Positions 47,772 to 61,393 of a DNA stretch of 64,000 nt are shown here, in pieces (within the stretch, counting starts at the first letter, position 1; every line of letters begins with the position of its first letter). Position numbers and translations under genes: made by a program. The stretch spans positions 2,831,501-2,895,500 of the forward strand of contig BSBK01001572.1 of the NCBI GenBank assembly GCA_027943335.1, written 5' to 3'. The notes beneath the pieces were generated by a model. That model saw only the letters and a program-made list of their open reading frames with translations. It made no database searches and was not told the DNA's origin. The DNA is from Chamaecyparis obtusa. Taxonomy: Eukaryota; Streptophyta; Pinopsida; Cupressales; Cupressaceae.

Positions 47772-50470
47772 TGTTGGTGTTTGAAAATGCTTATGCCACT
47801 TAGGGCTACCAATATGCCTTGAGACTAATGTTAGGAGTGGTTAATTCCAAGTATAAGAGCTCTACAAGACAACTGGACCAACTATAGGGACAAGACTGCC
47901 CTCTTCACTTCTAGCTCTGCAAAACCATGGCGGGTGCACCTAATCCAATAACTTATGGCATTTTAGGACTTTGGACTAGATTAAACAAAGCAGATGATAG
48001 CAAGAGACTACTAAATGCTAACCAGACATTCATTGAATCTCAATTGCTATTGGGTATAAAATGGCCTTGTGAAGGGTATTACTACCAACAATAATACTTA
48101 AAACTTAAAAGGGTCTTTGATTAATGAGGATAGGGAAGGTAGACAAGAGCCAATCAGACATTGGACTCAACTAAATGTACTAATCCTTGATCAGTGCCAT
48201 TATCCATTGGGTAGACCTCACATACAAATAATGAAATGTGAACCGACTATTGTCAAAGACTCATAGCCATAAATATAAACATTCCAGCCCATCCACTACT
48301 TATAAGATCCTTCTGTAGACAACCAAGACTGAATCTATGTCCCCTCTAAAGTATATTTCACTTGATCCTAGATCAAGAACTAAAGACAAGAACATATGCA
48401 AAGGTAGCCCTATGCAATGGATCAAAAAATCCAAGATTAACAAGAATGACACCAAGGACAGACTTGGAAGCATGAAAAACTTATATTAAGTATAATGAGT
48501 CATGTACATGATCAAAGTAGGATAGAGATCAAACCACTTCAATAACCTACAAAAGCATCTAGAAATTCTATTTAGCTTACATGTTATGTGATATAGCCCT
48601 GCTACAAACCCTTGGAACTAACTATAATCAAAACCTTTAGACTGATTAAAATTAGAACCCTTAATCAGTCAAAAAAGCTACAACTTATACCACTAGCTAC
48701 CTTGGAAACCCAAAATAGGTTGCAACAAGCTATGGAAAGCTAGGCCTAGGGTTTCACCCACCCAACCAAGCAGAAATAAATCAAAATTTAAAAACTCCTG
48801 GAGGGAAAACCAAACACATGTCTATCAGACCAAGGATGATCTTTGCACTTGAGAAGAATCTCTGAGAAGGACAGGAAGATCATAAATTTACCATGCAAAT
48901 CAAACTGAATAGACCTGCAAAAAGCCTTGAGCAACAAAATTTGTCCATCACCACACGGTACTAGTCCCACAGGCAACCACCCAACTCACTGGACCATTCT
49001 ACAAACACTGGTACCACCAAACTAGTCAAAATCTGTCGAAGAAACCATCAATTATGGTACTTCATGTCGCTGCAAACCCTTCTGCAAATTTGAATTCAAA
49101 TGCAATGGCTAATCGACAAAATTTAAAATGTGACCATCGATCTCTTTCTTTTCCTGGAAAATTAGGTGGTCACATTTAATTCATAATAGTCACGAGCCCC
49201 TTGAAAAGTCATCAGTTGAGTCAGCAGTCAACAACCAATCGAAAAAGAACACCTCGGCAACACTGGCACTATGGACCCGCCTTAACTCTACAACTGCAAC
49301 ACCAAATAGTTGTCGCATGATCACATAGCTAGGAAAAGGGCTATGTGAACATGTGACAAGCCTCCACATCAGCACCATGTCACCACTCCCCACCAACATG
49401 GAACCCTTGTCCCATGATCGCATGGCCAAAAGATGGCCCTTGCGATCATCTGATAAGGCCACAAGACTCCCACCTTATCACCTGCTGGCCAATCAGGAAC
49501 AACCTCATCATGAAAATGGATCAACGAGACCTCTTTAAACACTACAACCCTCAGCCCCACTAACAAAAAACCAAGTCACTACACCCCGACCAATGAAAAG
49601 TGCACATGTCACAACAAACTAAGAACCGGACCCACCGCACTATTACCCTTGTGAATCATTGGAAGATCAGATGGTTGTCGCATGATTGCAAGGGGAAAGA
49701 ATATTCCTTCTAGCCATGTGACAGCCATAAGATCAAAGGGATCTGACAACTGGGCCCGTGACCAGCAACTTCACCACATCACCGCTCTACATCCAATAGA
49801 ACTCTACCACCTCAGCATCCTCTGACAATGGTCCCACAACATTTCATCACCGAAGAAGATTGATGGTTGTCGCTATACCGCGATCTTAAAAAATGAGAAG
49901 CTTTCCCTAGTGGTATAATGACAACCATGAGATCTTACTAAAGTTTAACCCCTTGGGAAGGAAACGGTCCCACCAACCGATTGCACTTGCACAGTTCAGA
50001 CCGACAAACAAGGAATGCCAACAAAAGGGAAGAAAAGTGAGGTCAAAAACATCCAAAGTTTTCAACATAGTGAAAGACTGAAAACACATAGAGTTTTCAA
50101 TGCCAGAAGACAAGTGCACAAAAGTGGGAAGGCATAAGGTCAAAAACAATGAAGGTTTTCACATAGACCGAAAACATCATGGATTTTCAAAAACATTGTG
50201 GGTTTACGACACTTAGGTAGATTTTAAAATTTATTTCCTGCAGACCTTAGAACTTGAATATCTCCCTAGGTTTTGTAATTCAGCATGTGCAATTTGGACT
50301 AGAGCTTGGTGACACAATGAAGAACATAGAGCTAAGAGCTCAAACCATGAAATACTATGGATTTTCATCACACATTAAAACAATCTTGCAGTAGGGTGGG
50401 ACATCTTCAAGAATTGCAAAGAAAAGGACATTTTCATAGGATTTTGCATTGACGGGAAAATGGACTAACA
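47772..50470 (-). repeat. 3' LTR of element G
   Basis: Plus-strand edges TGTTGGTGTTTGAAAATGC and TGGACTAACA. To the right, GTGGCTCTAGTTGGGGAC is the complement of the conserved end GTCCCCAACTAGAGCCAC. The small open frames inside occur in both LTRs because the LTRs are nearly identical, and are not taken as genes. Confidence 0.92.
49308..49936. repeat. Array of four related hairpins in the left LTR of G
   Basis: Hairpins at 49308-49361, 49405-49458, 49665-49734 and 49856-49936. Each left arm contains a variant of GTTGTCGCATGAT and each right arm its complement. The second is slightly decayed here. Confidence 0.75.
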
Positions 50471-50705
50471 GTGGCTCTAGTTGGGGACATGTATCTCTTG
50501 CAGATACAATGAGGACCTCAGATCTCTAGGAAGAAGAATACCACCCACTGGAGAAAAAAAAATAGGCCCTCTCCCTGCTCTTTATCCAAGAAATCACAGA
50601 CTGGCTCCTCACAAAAACCTGGCACCATTTGTATAAAATATACAAAAAATACATAAGTAACATCGGTGTGCCAGAAGAAAACCAACCCTTTCCTCTATCA
50701 AAAAC
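50471..50705 (-). other. 3' untranslated end of G
   Basis: Region between the gag frame and the 3' LTR. It shares GTCTTCTT/GTATTCTT-type and AGAGAT landmarks and the final GTCCCCAAC with B. Confidence 0.55.
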
Positions 50706-52569
50706 CTAGTTTTTGTTCACAAAATCAAACAAAGGTTTGAAACCTTTTCCACATGCACAATGACAGAAAACACTGTTAGGTACCGACTGCAAAACAACCC
50801 TGGGTTTATCATCACCAATGCCCTCCTTCACATGTCCCCCCATAAACTCACTACTTGAAAAATAAGCATCATCAAAATCATCATGGATTGAAACATATGG
50901 AAGGGGACAAAAGATTGACATCTTTCCTCCCTAGCTGTAGGCATCTAGCTCATCTCTAATGCACTCTTGCACATCAAAAGAGAAACCATTATATTCATTT
51001 TCACTTACCTCAGCCAAGACAACTGATTCATCCTGATGGATTATACCTTTATCTTCATAAAGATAACTCTCATGACTAACATCATGAATCACATTATCTT
51101 CATCACTATCAATACTTGGTGATAGGAGAAAAACCCTGTCACAATGTAATGCACCTCCATTAGGAAAATAACATTCATTTTGCATTACCTTTCCTTCAAC
51201 TGGCTTCATTTGTAATGGGGACTCAGGATCAACCACATATGAAACTTCAAGTATAGGAGGTGAGCAATCCTCAACAAAATCCATCCTCTGAGCACACTCC
51301 TCAAATAGTGAGTTAGAAACAACATGGAATTGTTTCTCATAATAATTTGGACAAAGTGCCACCTAGTTCTCACTAGTGTCCTCATCAAATAACTCATTGG
51401 CAACCACACAATATATGTCTTTATTTCCATCATCATACTCATCTTCAAAAGAAGAAGAGAATTCAGAGTCAAAATTAGAGCATGACTCACCATCATTGCT
51501 ATCAACATATGAATAATTAGTGTTGTACTCATTAGAAGAACCATCCCATGGATTTCCCCACAAATCTTTGACTTCCAAGACCTTGTAATCAGCATCACTA
51601 TCACCCACTGACATAGAAGACTGCAAAGAAAAAACCTCTGCAACATAAGAGAAACCCTATGACATATCATTAGAAAGAAATTCATTCTCAACCTCATCCA
51701 TGCTCCCACAATCAACACCTTTCTTAGCATGTGTATCAACATCACTTGGTGGCAAAGAATTTTCACAATTATCATCACTATTCTTGGGAAAATCATGTAA
51801 AGGGAAGAGTGCCTCCTTATTTACTATACCTTTGGTAGTAGAACTCATTTCACCTTCATATACAACACTGTGATTAATACAATAATTAAAAGGATGAGAG
51901 AAATGATGTCTCTCACCCTCCTCCTGGCCATTTACCCTATTCTGAATATGCAAACTAGCAGAGGCATGTCTTCTTATAACTCCATACTTCAGATTGCACT
52001 CAATATCTAATGCAACCTCAAAAGCCTGATGTCGACTTTGTGGTTGTTTATCCCTTAGTAAGAAACCTATTTTTTGGTTAAATGCACTCAAGTAAATGAC
52101 TAGACAAATTTGATCATGAGGTTTAAAATCCTTAGGGATATCCATTAATGTCCTAGTGAATCTGTTGTTAAATCTTTGAATCGACTCATCTTCTTCAATC
52201 TGAATTCCCATCAAATTATCCAACATTGATTTTACATCTACCCCGCTATCAAAATAATCAATGAAGCAATAACTCAACTCATCCCATGAAGAAATAGAGG
52301 CTACAAGAAAAAATGAAAACCACTCCCTTTCATCTCCCTCGAGTCTACACAAACAGCCTCATCCACAAATCCTCATGGCAGACATCAAAATCACACATTA
52401 AATCAGAAAAAGCCATCACATGTTTTCTTGCTGATGGACACTGATTACTATTGAACTTTGGTAGATACTCTTTGATTTCATCATGGACTTTGTTGGGGAA
52501 ACCAGCTATGCCATCATAACAAAATGGTGCATAACCCCTACCAATAGGACCCCTAAGCACATCCATCAC
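50706..52569 (-). pseudogene. Gag-like protein of element G with acidic C-terminal extension
   Basis: ATG at 52569 (MMDVLRGPIGRGYAPFCYDG), one frameshift near 52350, then one frame to the stop at 50706, about 620 codons with three in-frame stops. The gag domain reads KEYLPKFNSNQCPSARKHV, DFDVCHEDLWMRLFV, RLEGDEREWFSF, SISSWDELSYCFIDYF, IQRFNNRFTRTLMDIPKDF and LVIYLSAFN. It follows the gag of B block by block. The C-terminal half is acidic and Ser-rich (YVDSNDGESCSNFDSEFSSS, SPSIDSDEDNVIHDVSHES) and ends with FCHCACGKGFKPLF. I see no standard knuckle, protease or pol. A truncated gag may be enough for packaging by a helper; that is inference. Confidence 0.75.
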
Positions 52570-52970
52570 TGATATACAACCTTGTGCCTATACACTTGAT
52601 TCTTTGTAAATAAAAAACAAGGGATCAAAACACTTGTAAATAACTCCCACCTCTCACTTAGCTATTCTGAGATACTTCACACTTGTCCTATCCCCTTAAT
52701 GACATAATAATTTGATTAGGACCATGCATATACATAAAATTTTGATCGAGATTACTTGGATCACCTTGCTGAATGTTGTTGCCTTCTTCTCAGCTAAATG
52801 AAGTGCCAACAAAACTGCACAACTCAGGTTCTTTCTAGCATAGAGTCACCACCTCTCTTCAGAGGACACAAACTTTACTGATCTATCTTGGAACATCGAT
52901 AGACTCTGAGCACTCCCATAACAAAGCCACATATAACTCAATCAGAAAATCCAGGTAGCACACTTGTAAA

Positions 52971-52988
52971 TCCCTAGCAGAGTCACCA
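52971..52988 (-). other. Primer binding site of G (tRNA-Arg type, diverged)
   Basis: Plus strand TCCCTAGCAGAGTCACCA, three changes from the site of T0, one of them C-to-T near the end; 3 bases from the LTR. Confidence 0.75.
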
Positions 52989-52991
52989 TCT

Positions 52992-55681
52992 TGTTGGTGT
53001 TTGAAAATGCTTACATCACTCAGGCCTGCCAATATGCCTTGAGACTAATGTTAGGAGTGGTTAATTCCAAGTATGAGAGCTCTGCAAGACAACTAGACCA
53101 ACTATAGGGACAAGACTGCCCTCTTCACTTCTAGCTCTGCAAAACCATGGTGGGTGCACCTAATCCAGTAACTTATGGCATTTTAGGACTTTGGACTAGA
53201 TTAAATAAAGCAGATGATAACAAGAGACTACTAAATGTTAACCAAACATTCATTGAATCTCAATTGCTATTGGGTATAAAATGGCCTTGTGAAGGGTATT
53301 ATTACCAACAATAATACTTAAAACTTAAAAGGGTCTTTGATTAATGAGCATAGGGAAGGTAGACAAGAGCCAATTAGACATTGGACTGAACTAAATGTAC
53401 TAATCCTTGATCAGTGCCATTATCCATTGGGTAGACCTCACATACAAACAATGAAACATGAACTGACTATTGTCAAAGACTCATACCCATAAATATAAAC
53501 ATTCCAGCCCATCCACTACTTATAAGATCCTTCTGTAGACAACCAAGACTGAATCTATGTTCCCTCTAAAGTATATTTCACTTGATCCTAGATCAAGAAC
53601 TAAAGACAAGAACATATGCAAAGGTAGCCCTATGCAATGGATCAGAAAATCCAAGATTCACAAGAATGACACCAAGGAGAGACTTGGAAGCATGAAAAAC
53701 TTATATTAAGTATAATGAGTCATGTACATGATTAAAGTAGGATAGAGATCAAACCACTTCAATAACTTGTAAAAGACTTCCAAAAATTCTATTTAGCTTA
53801 CATGCAATGTGATATAGCCCTGCTACAAACCCCTGGAACTAACTATAATTAGAACCTTTGGACTGATTAAAATTCAAACCCTTACTCAGTCAAAAAAGCT
53901 ACAACTTATACCACTAGTTGCCTTGGAAACCCAAAATAGGTTGCAACAAGCTACGGACAACTAGGGCTAGGGTTTCACCCACCCAACCAACTAGAAATAC
54001 ATCAAAATTTTAAAACTCCTAGATGGAAAACCAAACACATGTCTATCAGACCAAGGATGATCTTCGCACTTGAGAAGATTCTCTGAGAAGGACAGGAAGA
54101 TCATAAATTTACCATGCAAACCAAACTGAACAGACCTGCAAAAAGCCTTGAGCAACAAAATTTGTCCATCACCACATGGTACCAGTCCCATAGGCAACCA
54201 CCCAACTCATTGGACCATTCTACAACCATTGGCGCCACCAAACCAGTCAAAATCCGCTAAAGAAACCATCAATTATGGTACTTCATGTCACTGCAAACCC
54301 TTCTGCAAATTTGAATTCAAATGCAATGGCTAATCGGCAAAATTTAAAATGTGACCGTCGATCTCTTTCTTTTCTCAAAAAATTAGGAAATCACATTTAA
54401 TTCATAACAGTTGTGAGCCCCTTGAAAAGTCATCAGTTGAGTCAGCACTCAACAACCAATTGAAAAAGAACACCTCGGCAACACCAGCATTGTGGACCTA
54501 CCTTAACTCCGCAACTACGATGCCAAACAGTTGTCACATGATTACATAGCCAAGAAAAGGGCTATGTGAACATGTGACAAGCCTCCACATCAGCACCATA
54601 TCACCACTCCCCACCAACATGGCACCCTTGTCGCATGATCGCATGGCCAAAAGATGGCCCTTGCGATCATGCGACAAGGCCACAAGACTCCCACCTTGTT
54701 ACCCATTGGCCAATCAGGAACAACCTCATTATGAAAATGGATCAACTGGACCCCTTTAAACACTGCAACCCTTAGCCCCACTGACAAAAAACCAAGTCAC
54801 TACTCCCCAACCAATGAAAAGTGCACACGTTGCAACAAACTGAGAACCAAACCCACCGCATTGTTGCCCTTGTGAATCGCTAGAAGATCAGACGGTTGTC
54901 ACATGATTGCAAGGGGAAAGAATATTCCTTGTAGTCATGTGACAACCGTAAGATCAAAGGGATCTGACAACTGGGCCCATGACCGGCAACTTCACCACAT
55001 CACCGCTCTACATCCAATAGAACTCTACCACCTCAGCATCCTCTGACAGCGGTCCCACAACATTTCATCACCGAAGAAGATCGATGATTGTCGCTATACC
55101 ATGATCTTAAAATATGAGTAGCTTTCCCTAGTGGTATAATGACAACTATGAGATCTTACTGAAGTTTAACCCCTTGGGAAGGAAAAGGTCCCACCAATTG
55201 ATCACACTTGCATAGTTAAGACCGACGAACAAGGAATGGCAGCAAAAAAGTGAGGTCAAAAACATCCAAAGTTTTCGACACAACGAAAGACTAAAAACAC
55301 AGAGTTTTTGATGCCAGAAGACAAGTGCACAAAATCAGGAAGGCATAAGGTCGAAAACAATGAAAGTTTTCACACAGACCAAAAACATCATGGATTTTCA
55401 AAAACATTGTGGGTTTTCGACACTTAGGCAGATTTTAAAATTTGTTTCCTGCAGACCTTAGAACTTGAATATCTCCCTGGGTTTTGCAATTCAGCATTTG
55501 CAATTTAGACTAGAGCTTGGTGACACAATGAAGAACATAGGGCTAAGAGCTCAAACCATGAAATACTATGGATTTTCATCACACATTAAAACAATCTTGC
55601 AGCAGGGCAGGACATCTTCAAGAATTGCAGAGAAAAGGCCATTTTCACAGGATTTTGCATTGACAGGAAAATGGACTAATA
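52992..55681 (-). repeat. 5' LTR of element G
   Basis: Plus-strand edges TGTTGGTGTTTGAAAATGC and TGGACTAATA, followed by GTATC. It pairs with 47772-50470 with roughly 5% differences. Confidence 0.92.
54531..55156. repeat. Array of four related hairpins in the right LTR of G
   Basis: 54531-54580 (21-bp arms, 2 mismatches), 54626-54679 (perfect 18-bp arms, CCTTGTCGCATGATCGCA), 54886-54955 (29-bp arms, 4 mismatches) and 55077-55156 (about 24-bp arms). All arms share TTGTCRC followed by a variable part, so they look like duplicated and diverged copies of one hairpin. Confidence 0.85.
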
Positions 55682-57744
55682 GTATCAACATGTAACATTG
55701 GTTACTTCTTATTTGATATTCTTTTCTTTACAAGATAATGTTTGATGATATAAAGTAGTGTGGTCTCTATGGGCATCAATGAGATTCCCCAAACTTGGTA
55801 CTATAGTATCTAAGTCCTAGTAGTCTAAGTAGCACCCTTCTTCATGTTGAGTATTGAGAGTTGTATTTTCTATTTTAAATACATACACTTCTTCATGTTG
55901 ATTTTTTTGAGTTGTATTTTCTCTTATGTGAGTCTTTAAAATTATTACATTATGTATGCATTAATTAGTGTATGCAGCATATATCCTTTTATGCCTTGTC
56001 TCCTTGTTTGATATATGTGACTATCTCCACAAGCATGGTGCAGTGGACCTACAAGTACTACATGGTTGGGTGGCATGAAAATAAAATATTGGGGACTAGT
56101 GTATAGGTTTAAGACCAGACTATGAGATGTTAGTGTGAGTTCCTTCTTTACTTATCTTTCCTACTCTTCTAGTTTCAGTATATTACTTTGAAATTTGAAT
56201 AGATAATGCAATTGTATTTATTACTATCATAAATGAGTGAACCTCGATGTTATGTAATTGTTACCCTTGATGAGGGAAGAATGTATATTTATTTTATGTT
56301 TAGTAGGTTTATTTTGTTGATTAAATCTAATTATGTTTGTAGGTGAAATTATTAGATAAACTATTGTCCATGTTTTTCAATGCTTGCATTAATCATTGCC
56401 TTCGCCCCTGCTAGTTTGAAACTTTTTTAGGCTGTTGTACTAATAAATATATTTTTTTATGTTTGGAAATGTAGAATGATGACTATTCATTTTAGTGTCT
56501 CTAGTTATCCTTTTGCACATGATCTATCACTAGAATATGCATTTTCTCATGTTTTGGTGCTTATGCCTATAGATTGATGTTTGTGTTGATCACTTCATGA
56601 GCTTATCATTTTCATGTTGGTCATGTTAAGTTTGAATGTTGTCTTTTGAATATGGTTATGTTGTAGATATATTATGGTATCTTTCTATAGTGACATAAAT
56701 TATACAATCTTGCTAAGTTGTCCAATTCCATGCTTAACACTTATTTTAGTATGTGTCTCATTGTACCATGCATTATAGAACTTCATTATGAATTTAGTTA
56801 ATAAATATAAGTTTTAAAAATGAGTCCTCCCATTATTTAATGTCATAAAAAATTTGTAGGCCCTTAATTATAGATGGGACCTTTAATTATTTCATTCATT
56901 CAATGACCATTTTCTTATATAGGACCTATTTTACTATTTTCAGCCTTCCATATATTATCCCAATATCATATCTCAATCCCCATTCAATTTGACCTCTCCT
57001 TGTAATTTAGGATCTCTAAATTTTGCATTTTTCTTGGGTGGACGAGGATGACTTTGAGGATGGGGGAAACTTGTGTTGAACTATTCTTGAAAGTAACCTC
57101 TTTTCCTAATGTTTTTCATCAAATTTGGATTATGTAATAATTATCTTTCCTAGGTGAGAGTTTTAAACCCACATTAGGTTGCTTCAAGTTTTTTACCCGA
57201 AAGATTCTTGAGAATGGGATAAAATCAAGTTATCTCACTCCATTTGGAACATAAAAGAAATAGAGAAGGATTAACTCTAAAATTTGAAGATATATAATAA
57301 ATTAAATATCTAAAAATCAAATAACACCAATAAATATCAAGCTTCAAGTCTAAGTTCACTCAATTTCATCATCAACATGGAAGCTTCAAGAGATATTGAT
57401 GTGTAATACAAAATCAATGACTGATGATTAGCTTGTAGTCCTCCTTTAGTGTGGGGTATGTTTTTGTGTTATTTTCAAATCTCTAAATTAAATTTTTAGA
57501 TATGAATCAAATCATTTCTAGTTATTTTGATTTCAATATCATATAGGGTTTTACTTTAACACACTTGATGCTATTCTCTTAATCCTACAATATACTTATG
57601 GTTTGGCATAGTCAAATTATGGCTACCTTAACACCTAATTTAGTAATATTATCATTATTAAATTTTTATTTAATTATCTAGGTTATGAATACACATATGT
57701 ATTTATCTTTTGGTCTAAAACAATGTCTTTTGGGAATAAAGATG
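55682..57744. other. Unassigned AT-rich sequence between G and F
   Basis: No gene, RNA gene or repeat recognised. 55687-55740 continues the sequence left of G. Confidence 0.4.
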
Positions 57745-58912
57745 TGTTAGAAAGTAAAGTCCACCAAGATAACTAAGAGTGGGGGGGTGAATCAGTTATC
57801 TGATAATTATAAATTTTATCAATTTCAATAGCATTAAACCATGTAAGCAATATAATTACCAACCATAGCAAGATATTCATACACAATAAAAAAATGACAC
57901 AAGATATGTTGACTAGGGAACCTCTTAATCAAAGAGTAAACCCCGGTGGGAATGATGCCCACAAAAGATACACTAATATGAATATTCCTTGTGAAAGGAT
58001 GGACTCTATTAGGAGTCTTATGAAATACATTCAGTACATATGAATCCCTATTAGGAGATTTTGAATCCCTGTTAAAAGATTCTAACCCTATTAAGAGTTA
58101 TGGAAGACAGAAGGACCCACTACCCAAACAGCTTCAGGGTAAGATCACTGAACACACTGTCCAACTAATCTTTGTATTATTCAATAGAATAATATGTTGC
58201 CCCTTCTCTGACTATGCCAAACTGCACTCACTGTTACATCAAATCTCAATTTTAGATCTTTGTACCTCGCATGTCTTCCTTCACAAATTCACTTTTACAA
58301 TTAGCTCTTTTCTTCACTTCATGGGTACATCAACACATCCAACCATTACAACCATTAAAAAAACAAGGGAAAACATTCCTTCCTTTATACCACACTAAAT
58401 TAATTATAAATGAGTCGACATACAATTACAAAATAAAAGTTTCCACGACTACATCAAAATTACACAAAACTGTGGCTTCCAACTACAATAATTCTTCACT
58501 CATGTGACCTCAAAGTTTTCACTATCATCCATGTCACTATCAATGTGTCTTCAACTTCCCTTTAATTTCACAAAACTAGATTCCATCCTGATTAGGAGAT
58601 ATCATCTGATTTCCACAAACCACTACTCAGGAACACTGCCTGAATACTGCTTCCACCAAAATGCTCATAACTTTCATGAATAAATCAATTACTATCAGCG
58701 GTCTTAACCATAAGCATATAACATATCAATGAATATATCCTCAACATCACATAGCTCCAACTACAATATCCCATGTGCTCTAATCCAAACTCTATCTTCT
58801 TCTCTGGAAGTCTTTGGTAAATCACTATGTTGACATCAATGAAAATCATAGTCATGAATGCAACAACAACTGCTAAAGAATGGCTGCCAAACATTTAGAA
58901 TTCATTCCTAAA
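57745..58912 (-). repeat. 3' LTR of element F
   Basis: Starts TGTTAGAAAGTAAAG; the right edge near 58912 is approximate and is set by the adjoining AATCTCCCCCATC, the complement of the polypurine tract. The TGTTAGAA start, the G-rich stretch before TGAATCA, and GATGCCCACAAA/GATGACACCCA motifs resemble the LTR of E. Confidence 0.8.
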
Positions 58913-59282
58913 AATCTCCCCCATCAGCATTGATGGCACATAGATGAAAAAAAAAACATCCAATGTTCCAAAAATCCAATACTGCAACACTGTTGCTTCA
59001 AATCCTCTTCATCAATCAAATCTTGCTTCATTTTCGTATTTAGATAGTACAAATAGTTTTTTTTCTTCATGTACACTTATCCCCCATTGACATCAATGAT
59101 AGAAATCTCATCATTATGTCAACAACAACTCCAATGTCAAAAGAAACTATCCAGAAAATACATTCACTAGAGTTCTTATGACTCGGCTCAGATACACATA
59201 CTCCCCCATAGAGGAAGTACCAACATCTAGTCCAAAAGAAAGATAAGGTTCATATACCACTAGACGGATGCAACCAACTAAA
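58913..59282 (-). other. 3' untranslated region of F
   Basis: Non-coding sequence between the RNase H stop and the polypurine tract. Confidence 0.6.
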
Positions 59283-60974
59283 TCACTTCTCAAAAGTAGG
59301 TTGGGGCGTAACCCCAATTATACCTCTCAAATACTCAAATGTATCCTTAGGCAAAGGCTTTGTAAATATATCATATATCTGTTCCTTTGTACTTATGTAC
59401 TCAAGTCTCACTTCTTTCTCAGCAAATTTCTCTCTTAAAACATGATACTTAATCTCTATATGTTTTGTCTTAGAATGTAATAAAGGGTTCTTAGGCATAC
59501 TAACTATCCTGGTGTTGTCACAATGTATGACAACAAGTTCAACAAACTTTATTCCAATATCCTTCAGCATTTTCTTCATCCAAATTATCTAGTTACAATT
59601 GTTTGCTGCTGCTACATATTCTACTTCTGCTATGCTTTGTGAGATACAATTATGCTTCTTGCTTAGCTAGGAAACCAATCTTCCACTAAGGAAAAATGTT
59701 CCACCACTGGTGCTTTTCTTATCATCAACACTTCCTCCCCAATTATCACCTGTATATGCACATAGGGTAAAATCATCAGATTTTTCATACCACAATCCAT
59801 AGTCCATTGTGCCTCTTAAATATCTTAGCATCCTCTTTACTGCTACATAATGTGATTCTCTAGGTTTAGCTTGAAATCTTGCTACAATTCCAATTGAATG
59901 TGCTATATCAAGTCTTGTATGAGTCAAGTACTGCAATCCTCCAATCATAGATATGTCATTTAGGTACTTTGTCTGACTTACAAAGATATCATCATTGTTC
60001 TGTGTTATCTATAATCCCAAAAAGTATTTCATTTCACCAATCATACTCATTTCAAATTTAGTCTTCACTTCATTAGCAAATTTATCACTAGCTTCATCTT
60101 CTCCTCCAAAAATAATGTCATCAACAAAAATAACTATAACCAACAAACCATTTTCAATTTCTTTTGTGTATAGATTTCTATCACCTATTCCTTTTGTAAA
60201 TTCAAACTTTAACAAATACTTTTCCAATCTTGCATACCAAGTTCTAGGTGCTTGCTTTAGTCCATATAAGGCTTTCTTCAGTCTACATACCATGTCTCCT
60301 TCTTGAGTTTAAGGAAAACCTTCAGGCTGCTCAATGTAGACTTCTTCTTCCAATTCTCCATTCAGAAATGTTGACTTCACATCCATCTGATATACTTTGA
60401 ATTTCTTGTAAGCTGCATTAGCCAAAAACATTCTCACTACTTCAATTCTTGCAATAGGTGCAAAGGTTTCTTCATAGTCAATTCCTTCTTGCTGTGAGTA
60501 TCCTTTACATACCAATCTTGCTTTGTTTCTTACTACTCCTTTTTCATTCATCTTGTTTCTAAATACCCATTTAGTTCCAATAACATTCTTGTCTTTAGGT
60601 CTAGGGACCAATTTCCATGTCTTGTTCTTTTCAATCTGATCTAGTTCTTCTTTCATAGCATTAGTCCATCTTTCATCTTCACAAGCTTCACTAGTAGTTT
60701 TAGGTTCAATTTGAGAAATCAAACATAACTATTCTTGTACCTTATTCTGAGTTAGAACTCATCTTTTGATGCTTCCAATAATTTACCCAATAGGATGATT
60801 TCTTGATAAACTCTTGTTAGGTGTCACTGTCTCAGATCTCACTTCAGGTGTAGGTTCTTCAATGACTTCACTATGGCTTTCATTCAACAAATCACTATCA
60901 GTCTCATAAAATAATTTAGTAGATCCAATGTTAGGTTTAGGATGAGCTTCTTCATCTAATTCATAATCAAGCAT
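59283..60974 (-). pseudogene. Pol of F: reverse transcriptase and RNase H
   Basis: A single frame interrupted by stops. The linker from 60974 (MLDYELDEEAHPKPN) leads to the copia RT domain: [71 protein letters not shown] (TAF motif region), KALYGLKQAPRTWY, the catalytic VDD in IFVDDIIFGG near 60120, and EMSMIGEMKYFLGL. RNase H follows: MIGGLQYLTHTRLDIAHSI, RMLRYLRGTMDYGLWY, CAYTGDNWGGSVDDKKSTSG, and after a gap CDNTRIVSMPKNPLLHSKTK, HIEIKYHVLREKF and FTKPLPKD. It ends at 59283. A stop in the middle (59580-59666) removes part of the RNase H core. Confidence 0.88.
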
Positions 60975-61393
60975 TCTTTCCTAAATTTTGAACTTTTCAT
61001 CAACTTTAACATTTGTGCTTTCAACAATAGTCTTAGTTCTTTTATTGTAACATCTATAGGCTTTTATTTTCAAAGAATATCTAAGAAATATACCTTCATC
61101 ACTTCTAGGATCAAACTTTCCAATATAATCATCTCTCTTTATATAACATTGCTTCCAAAAATTCTAAAATACTTAACTAAGGGTGCATGTCCAAACCATA
61201 ATTCATAGGGTATCTTGTCTGTGTCTGCTCTATTTTGTACTATGTTCATTGTATACACTATTGTGTTCACTGCTTCTCTTTAGAATATCTTCACCAAATC
61301 ATTCTCAAATAACATAGATCTTGATGCTTCAGTCACTGATCTATTTCTTCTTTCTGCAATACCATTTTATTCAGGGGTCCTAGGGGCTGAAAA

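Larger units (their letters stand above)
47772..55681 (-). mobile_element. Element G: gag-only Tat-like element with 2.7-kb LTRs
   Basis: 7,910 bp with the perfect duplication GTATC (47767-47771 and 55682-55686). LTRs are 2,699 and 2,690 bp; the internal region is only 2,521 bp and encodes a gag-like frame alone. The primer site and the sequence before the 3' LTR match those of B, so a B-type element is the likely helper. Confidence 0.9.

Noticed and set aside
48788..48976. Small open frame also present at 53991-54197, suggesting a conserved LTR gene
   Set aside because: The two copies are similar only because the LTRs of G are about 95% identical; changes fall at all codon positions and no family is recognised.
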